Below are positions 25,341 to 34,400 of a DNA stretch of 64,000 nt, piece after piece (the stretch's first letter is position 1; every line of letters begins with the position of its first letter). Source of the stretch: CAYSAQ01 sp964429235 (lineage in GTDB: Bacteria > Margulisbacteria > Riflemargulisbacteria > GWF2-35-9 > DYQY01). The stretch spans positions 124,001 to 188,000 of the forward strand of contig CAYSAQ010000002.1 of assembly GCA_964429235.1 (NCBI GenBank), given 5' to 3'. The notes beneath the pieces are model-generated. The model had not been told where the DNA came from, did not search any database, and saw only the letters and a program-made list of their open reading frames with translations. Made by a program: the position numbers and the translations under genes.

Positions 25341-26459
25341 TTAAAAATTCATTTTATAGGCAACCGAATACGACTCATCGTTATCCCCTATTTTCTCATA
25401 ATAAATAACAGAGCTTGTATAAGCATTTAAAGGATATGTAAGTGTTCCGCTAACCTTATAAGGAATATCTGGTCTTAGTAAAATCTGCTGATAAGACAAC
25501 ACCCCTGAAAAACCATTAATATCGTTTAAAGCCAACGCTCCCTTAAATACTGCGTCTGCATTATCATAGTCCTCATAACCAACACTTACAATCCCAAAAG
25601 GCATTACGCTGAGTTCGGCTCCAACAAAGTAGCCATTCATGGCGCTAGCTGAATAGTTCGAAATATCGATTGGGGCTACCTCATATGAAGAATTAAAGAA
25701 TCCTGGAACAAAGTTCTTTCCAAGCATTCTATACTCAGCTCTAACATCAAATATCTCTCCAAAATCCATCTTTGTTCCAAGTGCTAGAGCATTAGACTGA
25801 TTTGATAATGAACCGTACTCCAGATATGCATCCATCCATGGCTGAATTAGCTTAAACCCCATATCAACTGAGTATGCTGAAACTCCTTTGTTAATTTTTG
25901 CATTACCACTTACAACGCCATCTGTCTCTGAAACATAGCTAACACCTGCGATTAATGGAGTATCAAGCCCGGGCATTTTAAACAAATCATAAGTTAATCT
26001 AGTTCCAACGACACCTGTGCCTGCAAACATGCTATATATTCCAACTGGCAGGAATTGTCTTGTATATGCTTTAAATCCCGCATTATTCATATTGAAATAG
26101 GTAGATACTGGCGCGGAATCATAAGAATCCATTATTAAACCATAGCCATATGTCTCGTTAGCTAGTCTTCCAAACCTTACACCCCACAAGCCATTATCAT
26201 ACTGTGTATACCTAAATTCTATTAACGATAAGCCTGGTGGCCGCTTGCTTTCAGGAAAAACCAGATTAAGCCCTGCTCCACAACTAAAATCATCTAAAAC
26301 AAATTCCTGAGTAAAATGCATGTTAAGCGCATTCTGGCCTTCATGTGAAATCATAGAAAATACACCACCACCACTTTGCAGCAAATCATTAGTTGATAAA
26401 CTTCCATACCCTGCAAACGCTAAAGTAAAAAGAAATAAAATAATTAGCTTCTTCTGCAT
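25341..26459 (-). CDS. Outer-membrane beta-barrel protein
   Basis: The 372-aa protein starts with a signal peptide ('KKLIILFLFTLAFAGYG'). The mature part alternates polar and aromatic residues typical of transmembrane beta-strands and ends in a terminal Phe ('SYSVAYKMNF'), the usual outer-membrane insertion signal. No specific porin or usher family is recognised. A GGGAGAA ribosome site precedes the ATG. It is direct evidence for an outer membrane. Confidence 0.75.
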   Translation of the reverse strand: MQKKLIILFLFTLAFAGYGSLSTNDLLQSGGGVFSMISHEGQNALNMHFTQEFVLDDFSCGAGLNLVFPESKRPPGLSLIEFRYTQYDNGLWGVRFGRLANETYGYGLIMDSYDSAPVSTYFNMNNAGFKAYTRQFLPVGIYSMFAGTGVVGTRLTYDLFKMPGLDTPLIAGVSYVSETDGVVSGNAKINKGVSAYSVDMGFKLIQPWMDAYLEYGSLSNQSNALALGTKMDFGEIFDVRAEYRMLGKNFVPGFFNSSYEVAPIDISNYSASAMNGYFVGAELSVMPFGIVSVGYEDYDNADAVFKGALALNDINGFSGVLSYQQILLRPDIPYKVSGTLTYPLNAYTSSVIYYEKIGDNDESYSVAYKMNF

Positions 26460-26660
26460 ATTGTTCTCCCTCGCTAATAAGTAATCATGGATGTAATTAA
26501 TACCTTAACTGTATAAAAAAAAGTTAAAACTAGAGCTGAAACAAATAAATAAGATAATTTTCCCTGATCCATAGCTAAATTATATTGTTAACTATCTTCG
26601 ATAGCAACCATTCGTTTTACTAAGTATCCATATGCGTAAACAAACATCACCATAAAGTAC

Positions 26661-26689
26661 TTGACGTAAGTTAAAAAGAGGTATAAGAT
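26661..26689 (+). promoter_or_regulatory. Sigma-70-type promoter of the pseudopilin gene
   Basis: TTGACG (26661-26666), a 17-bp spacer and TAAGAT (26684-26689) precede the pseudopilin gene. The ribosome site GGAGG lies close to the ATG at 26718. Confidence 0.55.
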
Positions 26690-26717
26690 AGTTTACGTAG
26701 AATAGTGGAGGTATAAA

Positions 26718-27122
26718 ATGAACAAACATGAAGGATTTAGCTTGCTTGAGTTACTAATTGCCCTTTCTTTATTGGTTATTCTGAGCTCTTTTGTAATGCC
26801 AAATATTAAAAAAATACAAGATAAAAGCAACAATATGACTGCCGAAGTAAATATTAGAACCTTTCAAGCTTGCTTGGAAAACTACTTTCTAGAAAATAGC
26901 ACATATCCCGCTGGCGACTTGAATGCTGGCGAGCTTTTTAGCTTACTTGCTGCAGATAATATTATAAAAACTTGTCCAACAAACCCTTATACAAAAGCAG
27001 TCTATTCTGATTCTGACACAAAAGGAAAAGTCACCTATTCTTCAAGTGACGGCAATGACTATGACCTTAAATTGTACTCAAGAGATGGAACAATCGTAAT
27101 GCTGTTACTTAATAGCTTATAG
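26718..27122 (+). CDS. Type II secretion/type IV pilin-like pseudopilin
   Basis: The 134-aa protein has a prepilin leader cut after Gly6 ('MNKHEG|FSLLELLIALSLLVI'), with Glu5 of the mature helix conserved, and a hydrophobic N-terminal helix. The C-terminal globular part has GspG-like features ('CPTNPYTKAVYSDSDTKGKV', 'YDLKLYSRDG'). It is a single gene; no assembly ATPase or peptidase is nearby. Its stop overlaps the 3' end of hemW by 6 nt. Confidence 0.85.
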   Translation: MNKHEGFSLLELLIALSLLVILSSFVMPNIKKIQDKSNNMTAEVNIRTFQACLENYFLENSTYPAGDLNAGELFSLLAADNIIKTCPTNPYTKAVYSDSDTKGKVTYSSSDGNDYDLKLYSRDGTIVMLLLNSL

Positions 27123-28157
27123 GTCTAACTCTTCGAGTATTGAGTTATATACTAAAAAGCCTTTGTTTGTAAGATGAACAAAGGCTTTGCCCATTATTAT
27201 TAGTTCTGGGTATTTTCGTAGGACGTCATCAAAAAGCTTCTCATATGCTACTCCGGTTGTTGTTCTTAGACCCATCATAATTTTTTCCATTTTTTGCTCT
27301 TTCTCGCTAAGATTATCTGTGTTTACTACTCTCTTTCCTGATAGATACTCTTCTATGTTCTTAATATTCTCAATACGAATTCCTTTGATCGTGGATACTG
27401 CACCAGCCCCTACCCCTAAATAATCCTGATAGCTCCAATATGCTTGGTTATGTTTACATTCATATTCAGATTTTGAATAATTTGATATTTCATACCTAGC
27501 AAACTCCTTATCTCTTAGTTTAGAAACAACCTCTTCTGCTAATTTGCTTTGATTATCATCATCTATTGGATGCTCGTCATATTTATTAGCTAAAGGAGTG
27601 TCTTCCTCTATTGTCAGTGAATAATAGGAAACATGCTTAATATTCTCAGTAATATTACTAATTTCTTTAATAATGTCCTCTTTGGTTTGACCTGGTAAAG
27701 AATACATTAAATCTATGCCGATATTAGAAAAATACTTTCCTGCAATGGATAGCTTTTCCGGCACATTACAGCTTCTTTCTCTGCCAATATCTATTAGCTT
27801 CAAATCTTCAAAAGACTGTACCCCGACGCTCAGTCTATTGATTCCTGCGCTTACAAATTCTTTCATCTTCTGTGCTGTTATAGTCTCAGGATTACACTCA
27901 ATGCTTACTTCGCATTGTTTTGTTAATTTAAGTTTACTTAGGATGTTATTTACTTGTTGTCCGGTTAACAGACTAGGCGTCCCTCCTCCAAAAAACACTG
28001 TTTCTAGAGGTTCGCCGTTGTATCTTTCAGTTATTTCATCAACTACTGCTGCAACATAATCCTCTCTTACCGTCCCGTTACATGGAACTGAATAAAAGTC
28101 ACAATAATCACATTTTGAATTGCAATATGGGATATGAAGGTAAAGGTGTTTTACCAT
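27117..28157 (-). CDS. hemW: Radical SAM heme chaperone HemW-like protein
   Basis: HemW is the HemN-related radical SAM protein that handles heme rather than oxidising coproporphyrinogen. The 346-aa protein has 'LYLHIPYCNSKCDYCDF' (5-21; CxxxCxxC), 'FFGGGTPSLL' (about 57-66), 'SIECNPETIT' and 'GVQSFEDLKLIDIGR'. The cluster motif lacks the fourth HemN Cys, having Phe instead, which favours HemW. It is 5 nt downstream of lepA, a common pairing in bacteria. Confidence 0.92.
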   Translation of the reverse strand: MVKHLYLHIPYCNSKCDYCDFYSVPCNGTVREDYVAAVVDEITERYNGEPLETVFFGGGTPSLLTGQQVNNILSKLKLTKQCEVSIECNPETITAQKMKEFVSAGINRLSVGVQSFEDLKLIDIGRERSCNVPEKLSIAGKYFSNIGIDLMYSLPGQTKEDIIKEISNITENIKHVSYYSLTIEEDTPLANKYDEHPIDDDNQSKLAEEVVSKLRDKEFARYEISNYSKSEYECKHNQAYWSYQDYLGVGAGAVSTIKGIRIENIKNIEEYLSGKRVVNTDNLSEKEQKMEKIMMGLRTTTGVAYEKLFDDVLRKYPELIIMGKAFVHLTNKGFLVYNSILEELDL

Positions 28158-28162
28158 TTAGG

Positions 28163-29959
28163 CTACTCGTCAGAAATACTTAAAATACATAGAAAAGCAT
28201 CATCCGGAATCTCTACATTTCCAACACTTTTCATTCTTTTTTTACCCTCTTTTTGCTTTTCTAAGAGCTTTCGCTTTCTCGAAATATCACCACCATAGCA
28301 CTTGGCTGTAACATTCTTTCTCAACGCCTTTATGGTTTCTCTAGAAATAATTTTGCTTCCGATAGACGCTTGCACCGGTATTTCAAACATTTGTCTATGT
28401 ATTTGCTCTTTTAACTTCTTAACAAGTGCTCTCCCTCTAAAGAACGAGTGATCCCTATGACAAATAAATGAAAAAGCATCAACGATATCGCCCTTAAGCA
28501 AAATATCGACTTTAACTAAATCGGAATTTTCATAACCAGCCAATTCATAATCTAAAGAAGCATAGCCTTTGCTTAACTCTTTCATCTTGTTAAAGAAGTC
28601 TATAACTATCTCGTTAAGCGGTAAAACATAGTGAAGCACTACTCTTGTTTCAGTAATATACTCCATGTGATCCAATTTGCCTCTTTTCTTGTTGCACAAG
28701 TCCATAATAGAACCTACATACTCGTTTGGAAGAACAATATTTGCCTTTACAATTGGCTCTTCTATACTCTCTATAAGCCCTCTGTCTGGATAGTTAGCTG
28801 GGTTATCGATAACCATCTGATTGCCATTTATCATATTAAGCCTATACTCAACACCTGGAGCTGTAGCTATCATGTCTATATTATACTCTCTCTCAATACG
28901 CTCCTTTATAATCTCCATATGCAATAACCCAAGAAATCCACATCTAAACCCAAAACCAAGAGCCTTTGATGTCTCTGGCACAAAGTGTAGCGAAGAATCA
29001 TTTAGTCTAAGCTTTTGCAACGCTTCCCTTAGGTCTTCATAATTATCTGATATTACTGGATACAGTCCACAAAAAACCATGGATTGTGGCTCTTTATAGC
29101 CTGGTAGTGGCACTAACGCCTCGCTACCTGCAACTGTTACGGTATCTCCAATTTTTACATCATCAATATTTTTAATGTTGCCTATTAAGTACCCAACTTC
29201 ACCTGTTTTTAAAAAGCCTGTTTTTATCATGTTTGGTTTAAAATATCCTATTTCGGTTACCTCGTATTCGGCTTTAGACTGCATAAATTTTATTTTCTGC
29301 CCTTTTGCTATCTCGCCTTCAACGACTCTAACCATAACCTCAACACCCCTATAGCTGTCGAAATGAGAATCAAACACTAGAGCCTTAAGACTATCCGCTT
29401 CCTTGCCAGTTGGAGGAGGAATGAGCTCTACAATCGCTTCTAAAACTGCATCGATACCCTCACCTGTCTTTGCGCTTACAGGAATATATCCTGAAGGTCC
29501 AAGAATAGATTCAATCTCTTTCATAACTTTTTCCGGCTCTGCTGCTGGAAGATCTATTTTATTAATCACTGGGATAATAGTTAGATCGTTCTCTATCGCT
29601 AAATAAATATTTGCCATTGTTTGAGCTTCTATTCCCTGAGTTGCATCTACTATTAAAAGCGCACCCTCACAAGCTGCCAAGCTTCTTGATACTTCATATG
29701 TAAAATCAACGTGTCCGGGTGTGTCGATCAAATTAAGCATATACTCTTCGCCATCATTGGCGTCATATAACATTCTTGCTGGCTGTAGTTTTATTGTAAT
29801 ACCTCGCTCTTGCTCAAGCTCCATAGTATCTAAAAGCTGTGCTTTCATGTCTCTTTTATCTATGGTTTTGGTAACCTCTAGCAACCTATCTGCAAGAGTA
29901 GATTTGCCGTGATCGATGTGAGCGATTATAGAAAAGTTTCTAATATTCTTTTGTTGCAT
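28163..29959 (-). CDS. lepA: Elongation factor 4 (LepA), ribosomal back-translocase GTPase
   Basis: LepA binds stalled or mistranslocated ribosomes. The 598-aa length is typical. G motifs seen are 'AHIDHGKSTLADRLLE' (13-28), 'DTPGHVDF' (about 79-86) and 'NKIDLP' (about 133-138). The C-terminal LepA-specific domain includes 'HRDHSFFRGRALVKKLKEQI' and 'AKCYGGDISRKRKLLEKQKE'. It is the first gene of lepA-hemW and has a -10 hexamer 7 nt before the ATG. Confidence 0.98.
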   Translation of the reverse strand: MQQKNIRNFSIIAHIDHGKSTLADRLLEVTKTIDKRDMKAQLLDTMELEQERGITIKLQPARMLYDANDGEEYMLNLIDTPGHVDFTYEVSRSLAACEGALLIVDATQGIEAQTMANIYLAIENDLTIIPVINKIDLPAAEPEKVMKEIESILGPSGYIPVSAKTGEGIDAVLEAIVELIPPPTGKEADSLKALVFDSHFDSYRGVEVMVRVVEGEIAKGQKIKFMQSKAEYEVTEIGYFKPNMIKTGFLKTGEVGYLIGNIKNIDDVKIGDTVTVAGSEALVPLPGYKEPQSMVFCGLYPVISDNYEDLREALQKLRLNDSSLHFVPETSKALGFGFRCGFLGLLHMEIIKERIEREYNIDMIATAPGVEYRLNMINGNQMVIDNPANYPDRGLIESIEEPIVKANIVLPNEYVGSIMDLCNKKRGKLDHMEYITETRVVLHYVLPLNEIVIDFFNKMKELSKGYASLDYELAGYENSDLVKVDILLKGDIVDAFSFICHRDHSFFRGRALVKKLKEQIHRQMFEIPVQASIGSKIISRETIKALRKNVTAKCYGGDISRKRKLLEKQKEGKKRMKSVGNVEIPDDAFLCILSISDE

Positions 29960-29966
29960 GAGTACA

Positions 29967-29972
29967 ATTCTA
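29967..29972 (-). promoter_or_regulatory. -10 element of the near-leaderless lepA promoter
   Basis: On the minus strand TAGAAT ends 7 nt before the lepA ATG at 29959. No Shine-Dalgarno is present. Confidence 0.5.
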
Positions 29973-30094
29973 CGGCACTAGAGGGATTTTGCCTAACATT
30001 TATTAAGGTTTAAAGGTTATCAAAGAGCGCTTTTTGCGTATAATTATTGTAATATAGGGACTGTTTTCTCTATATACTATTTTAAAGGGGCTGT

Positions 30095-31201
30095 GTGTTA
30101 GCTATTATGGGGGATTTTACAATTTTAAAAAGACTGCAAATTATCATACTTGTTCTTACATCATTGCTTTCCTTTTCTATAGCAAGTGCACCACTTTCTT
30201 ATGTAATTGATGCAGGCGATCATAGCTTTGTTGTAAAAGAAAACGGAACAGTTTATATAGCAGGGAAGAATGAAGGCAATGTAATTGGAACAACAGTTTC
30301 ACCAAACGTATTTACTTTCCAATACAGCACTAATAGTGCTAATACCACCAGCACTCTAAACTCTATAGCCGGTGGAACTCTTCACAGCTTAATAAAGAAA
30401 AGCGATAACTCCCTCTGGGGAACTGGATATAATGGAACGGGGCAGCTTGGAAATAATGACGACACTAATGTCCTTGCATGGGAAATTCTTACATCAAATA
30501 TTGTTACGATTGCTGCAGGTGCTTACCATAGTTTAGGGATACTAGCTGACGGAACTTTAGTTGGAACTGGGTACAACCTTAACGGACAGCTTGGAACACT
30601 CAATGCTGTTAATCCAATATCATGGGTGTCTCTTGGTCTAAACGGAGTTAAAAAAATAGCCGCTGGAGATGCCTTTAGCTTGGCGCTACAAACCAATGGG
30701 ACTTTATGGGCAACTGGGGCAAATAACGATGGCCAATTTGGTGATGGAACAACCACAAACAGTCTTTCCTGGATACAAATAACTACTAATGTGAAAAACA
30801 TTGCGGCTGGCTACAGCCATAGTTATATTGTTAAAAATGATAATAGTGGTTGGGTCTGTGGTCACAATGGATTTGGCCAACTTGGCCTTGGAAACAAACA
30901 AGACAGACTCTCGTGGACACCTTCGACAATTACTGGCGATGTTCATATCATTGCAGGAGACCACCATACATTTGTTCTTACAGACGCAGGATCTCTTGTT
31001 GGTGTTGGACGAAATGATCATGGTCAATTAGGGCTAGGTAATACAACAGATATACTAAGCGTTACTGTTATCACGGATAATGTTAAAAGTGTTGCTGCAG
31101 GAAACAGACATAGCCACATTATTAAACAAACTGACACCTTATGGGCTGCTGGCTACAATGGATTTGGACGCTTGGTACTACAAGCACAAACGATTCCATA
31201 G
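30095..31201 (+). CDS. RCC1-repeat surface protein, N-terminal part of a frameshifted gene
   Basis: The frame begins at GTG with AAAGGGG just upstream and encodes a signal peptide ('IIILVLTSLLSFSIASA', about 16-32) and about seven RCC1-type propeller repeats ('GTGYNGTGQLGNNDDTNVLAW', 'IAAGAYHSLGILADGTL' pattern). It breaks off in the last repeat at 31169-31171, where the other frame continues with the expected 'LGTTSTNDSIAW'. A one-base deletion would explain it, or a sequencing error. The intact gene would span 30095-32850 (about 918 aa). Confidence 0.75.
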   Translation: MLAIMGDFTILKRLQIIILVLTSLLSFSIASAPLSYVIDAGDHSFVVKENGTVYIAGKNEGNVIGTTVSPNVFTFQYSTNSANTTSTLNSIAGGTLHSLIKKSDNSLWGTGYNGTGQLGNNDDTNVLAWEILTSNIVTIAAGAYHSLGILADGTLVGTGYNLNGQLGTLNAVNPISWVSLGLNGVKKIAAGDAFSLALQTNGTLWATGANNDGQFGDGTTTNSLSWIQITTNVKNIAAGYSHSYIVKNDNSGWVCGHNGFGQLGLGNKQDRLSWTPSTITGDVHIIAGDHHTFVLTDAGSLVGVGRNDHGQLGLGNTTDILSVTVITDNVKSVAAGNRHSHIIKQTDTLWAAGYNGFGRLVLQAQTIP

Positions 31202-32850
31202 CATGGACACTGGTTCCTTCATTAAACACTCCTCCAAACGTAACCGCTAGCACTAATATGACTTTCCATGCAGGAGACCTTACTACATTCTCTGCTTATA
31301 TTTTTGATGTTGACGACGATAACTTATCAATTAATTGGACTCTAATATCAAGCCCTCTCGGTAGCACTCTTCCTTCTGCTCTATCTACAATGAGTGCGTT
31401 TGTCATCTCAGCTGACTTAGTCGGAACATACAGCATTCAGCTATTAGTTTCTGATCAATTAACTTCCGTAATAAACACAATTTCTGTTATAGCAACCAAT
31501 ACAGCACCTTCTGCAAATGCTGGAACAAATAGAATATTTCCTGTTTTTAGCTTAGTCGAATTATCCGCACTTAATAGTACGGACAACGAGGACGATACTC
31601 TAACATATACATGGGCAATTTTAGACAAACCAGCTTCTAGCAATCAAATTATTAGCCCCAACAATCTAATAACAACATCTGTTTTATTAGATAGCATTGG
31701 TACCTATGATATATTATTAGCTGTTTCTGATAATTGGAGCATATCTACCACATCTATCACTATAAAATCAGTGCCTCCATTTGATCCATTCGCTCCAACT
31801 TATTCTATTCGGCTATCACATCAAAATGTCTCCAGCCATCTAACCGTAATGATCTCTTTTAATGAAACAATGATTGCTAGCCCTTTAGGCATATTTATAG
31901 ACTATGACACTGGTGCCAGCCAAGATATCACAAGTCAGGGAGACTGGATTACCTCTAACTATATGAGTTGGATAGCTACGGTAACCCCATCTATTCGGGC
32001 TGGTTTAATTGCAACCGTTTCCGTGCGACTTGCTTATGGCACAGACGGCAACAGGGTTAGCCAAGGCAATTCAAAAACAGCTACTTACTACATTCTTCCT
32101 TATCTGGTAACATCAAACACGGCAACCGGTCTCACTGTTGATGTGGACCTTCCTTATGGTGCCGTTTCTGTGGACGTGACTCCAATAATTACCTTTTTTA
32201 GCACCATCCCGTCAACTGATACAATTATTCCTTCTAAAGACTCAGCAACAAGTCGCAGCATTGTTTGGGTAACATACCTAGATGCTTTTGAATTTTCATT
32301 AGCTCCTACCGGTAGTTACATTGGACAGCCAACCCCACAAATACAATCTATTGCAAACTTTTATCTATCCTTCGCTGGCGTTTCGTCAACAGACAAGCTA
32401 GTAAGAATATACACTTACAGCGCATCCGCTGATAGGTGGTCAGAGGATGGGATAATTTCAATTTCTATTACCCGAGATAACGTTTGCTTTACTACAGCAA
32501 AACAAGGCTTATTTGCGCTGGTTCTAGTAGAAGCTGAGCCAATTAGATCAACCGAAAACCTTGTTATATCAAGAGCGCTTTCTGCACCAAATCCTTTCAA
32601 TCCTGGAGCCGCTGAAACATCTCATATTGGTTTTTATCTAAATAAAGCAGCAACTATAAAGCTCTTTGTTCACAATATTGCAGGGTCTGTAATATATTCT
32701 GATTACGCATCCTTTAATGATGGATACAATGAATTCGTTTGGAATGGCCGTGACCTAAAAGGCAGAATAGTTGGTAATGATTTGTATTTTGCTTACATAG
32801 TTGCTGCTGCTGGTAACTCTAAAGTAGTAAAAATCGTGGTGATGAAATGA
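31141..32850 (+). CDS. RCC1/PKD surface protein, C-terminal part of the frameshifted gene, FlgD-like end
   Basis: The meaningful sequence starts at about 31171, right where the RCC1 frame above breaks; the preceding residues of this frame are probably not translated. It completes the last RCC1 repeat and continues with two PKD/cadherin-like beta-sandwich domains (about residues 33-210 here; 'PSANAGTNRIFPVFSLVELSA'-type pattern), a longer beta-rich region, and a C-terminal FlgD-like/type IX-sorting-like domain starting 'SAPNPFNPG' with 'VWNGRDLKGRIVGNDLYFAY'. This architecture suggests a secreted or surface-attached adhesin-like protein. Confidence 0.7.
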   Translation: MGCWLQWIWTLGTTSTNDSIAWTLVPSLNTPPNVTASTNMTFHAGDLTTFSAYIFDVDDDNLSINWTLISSPLGSTLPSALSTMSAFVISADLVGTYSIQLLVSDQLTSVINTISVIATNTAPSANAGTNRIFPVFSLVELSALNSTDNEDDTLTYTWAILDKPASSNQIISPNNLITTSVLLDSIGTYDILLAVSDNWSISTTSITIKSVPPFDPFAPTYSIRLSHQNVSSHLTVMISFNETMIASPLGIFIDYDTGASQDITSQGDWITSNYMSWIATVTPSIRAGLIATVSVRLAYGTDGNRVSQGNSKTATYYILPYLVTSNTATGLTVDVDLPYGAVSVDVTPIITFFSTIPSTDTIIPSKDSATSRSIVWVTYLDAFEFSLAPTGSYIGQPTPQIQSIANFYLSFAGVSSTDKLVRIYTYSASADRWSEDGIISISITRDNVCFTTAKQGLFALVLVEAEPIRSTENLVISRALSAPNPFNPGAAETSHIGFYLNKAATIKLFVHNIAGSVIYSDYASFNDGYNEFVWNGRDLKGRIVGNDLYFAYIVAAAGNSKVVKIVVMK

Positions 32851-33509
32851 AATACAAACTAATAAGCATTATCCTTCTCCTCGGTTTGAGCATATGTTCT
32901 GAATTCGTCAATAATGGAAGCTGGCTGGAAATAATACCTGATTCAAGAGCTGCTGCAATGGGTGGTGCAAATACGGCAATCGCTTCATCTGCCTATGCTA
33001 TCTATTGGAACCCTGCACTGCTTCATAACCAACATAATGCACAAGTTTCATTTATAGACCTTAGAGAAGGTCAGCTAAACTATTTATCTATGGCCTATGC
33101 TTTTCCGCTGGCTAATAACACCTTTGGCATAAGCGTTTATTACCTTGCATCTGGGGCTATTGAAGAAACGATTTATCAAAGTGGCCGACCTCTTCAAATA
33201 GGAACTATGCCAGGACTTACATACCTGCTTGTTTCTGTTGGTTTCTCAACTAATCTCTCTGGCTTTCAAATAGGCATAACAGAAAAAATACTTTCACAAA
33301 CACTAGCAAACGAAAGAAGTACTGGCATTGGTGTTGATGCTGGAATATTCTACCCTATGGACTCAATTGTGCTTGGCGCTTCCCATGCAATTATCCCTAT
33401 ACGAACTAAATGGACAACTGAAACAAAAGAAACTCTCCAGGGGCATACTCGAGCTGGAGTTGGGTGTCAAATAGTCCAAGACCTAATAATGGAATTGGAT
33501 ATGAATTAA
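32847..33509 (+). CDS. PorV/UPF0164-like outer-membrane protein, frameshifted at the 3' end
   Basis: A signal peptide ('ISIILLLGLSICS') is followed by 'DSRAAAMGGANTAIASSAYAI' across residues 32-52 and 'YWNPALLHN', the signature of the PorV/UPF0164 beta-barrel family. The start overlaps the preceding gene by 4 nt (ATGA). The frame stops at 33509, but the +2 frame continues with 'YELTGNNPYKNNKFKG' to a stop at 33631, as if one base were missing near 33502. PorV proteins act in secretion of surface proteins with FlgD-like tails, which fits the neighbour upstream. Confidence 0.7.
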   Translation: MKYKLISIILLLGLSICSEFVNNGSWLEIIPDSRAAAMGGANTAIASSAYAIYWNPALLHNQHNAQVSFIDLREGQLNYLSMAYAFPLANNTFGISVYYLASGAIEETIYQSGRPLQIGTMPGLTYLLVSVGFSTNLSGFQIGITEKILSQTLANERSTGIGVDAGIFYPMDSIVLGASHAIIPIRTKWTTETKETLQGHTRAGVGCQIVQDLIMELDMN

Positions 33510-33752
33510 CAGGCAACAATCCTTATAAAAACAACAAATTCAAGGGTAATTTGGTTGACGCTATTGTTGAATTTATAAAACCTTTCTTGCCAAAGAAAAA
33601 CAACCGTTTTGGCTCTGCAAGTCCTTTTTAAAGATAGTTTTTATTAGCTTATGGCCCCCTGTTCTATTGACCTGCGTCTCTTATTTTCTTAAATTGCTTA
33701 TAACCTTATATAACATTAATAATTCTCCTTCACGTTTTCCTCAAAATAAGCG

Positions 33753-34400
33753 CTACTTCGAAAATTTATCATTAAATATTTTTGTAATTATTTGTTGCCA
33801 GTTTTTTGCAATATAGCCTGTATATCCAGGCAAAACTCTATTTATAACATCTAATTGTATTGGCAATCCAACTTCGGCGAACATATTTAGATCATTTATA
33901 CTGTCTCCCACAGCAGCAGCATTGTCTTTGCTAATACCTATTATATTTAGCACACTCCGAACAACATCACCTTTGCCTTCAAACCCATAATCTAGGCTTA
34001 TTTCTCCTGTTAATTTCTTGTCTTTTACTATCACTTCATTGGCAAAATAGCCAGCTAGGTTATAATTATCAACAATGTATTTTGCAAGCTGTGCTACTCC
34101 GTTAGAAATCAAATATACCGAGATATTATTAACTTTGCAGGTTTCAAAAAACTCATCTAATTCTGAGTGAAGCGTCATGCTTTCGATTGCATGATTAAAT
34201 AATTCTTCGCTTGCACCTCGCCAAGCTGCTACATCTAATCTAGCAAATTCAGCATAATCGATTTCTTTATTGCGATACATTCTGAGATATTTCTCGCCTA
34301 AGTTGTCCCAAGTTCCACATAGCTTATGCATTCTTTCCCAAATATAATCACCATAATGAAGAGTTCCGTCTACATCTAAGAAAATAGCCTCTAGCGACAT
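33753..34400 (-). CDS. HAD-family phosphatase (phosphoserine phosphatase-like)
   Basis: The 215-aa protein has the HAD motifs: motif I 'IFLDVDGTLHYGD' (6-18), motif II 'YLISNGVA' (about 99-106), a Lys in motif III ('FEGKGDVVRSV'), and motif IV 'AAVGDSINDLNMF'. These hydrolyse phosphate monoesters through an Asp-phosphate intermediate. The substrate is uncertain; a SerB-like cap is plausible. It directly follows rlmN on the minus strand. Confidence 0.85.
   Translation of the reverse strand: MSLEAIFLDVDGTLHYGDYIWERMHKLCGTWDNLGEKYLRMYRNKEIDYAEFARLDVAAWRGASEELFNHAIESMTLHSELDEFFETCKVNNISVYLISNGVAQLAKYIVDNYNLAGYFANEVIVKDKKLTGEISLDYGFEGKGDVVRSVLNIIGISKDNAAAVGDSINDLNMFAEVGLPIQLDVINRVLPGYTGYIAKNWQQIITKIFNDKFSK

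Noticed and set aside
31155..31180. Programmed -1 frameshifting of the RCC1 gene
   Set aside because: No X XXY YYZ heptamer and no strong hairpin at the joint; a base loss or sequence error is simpler.
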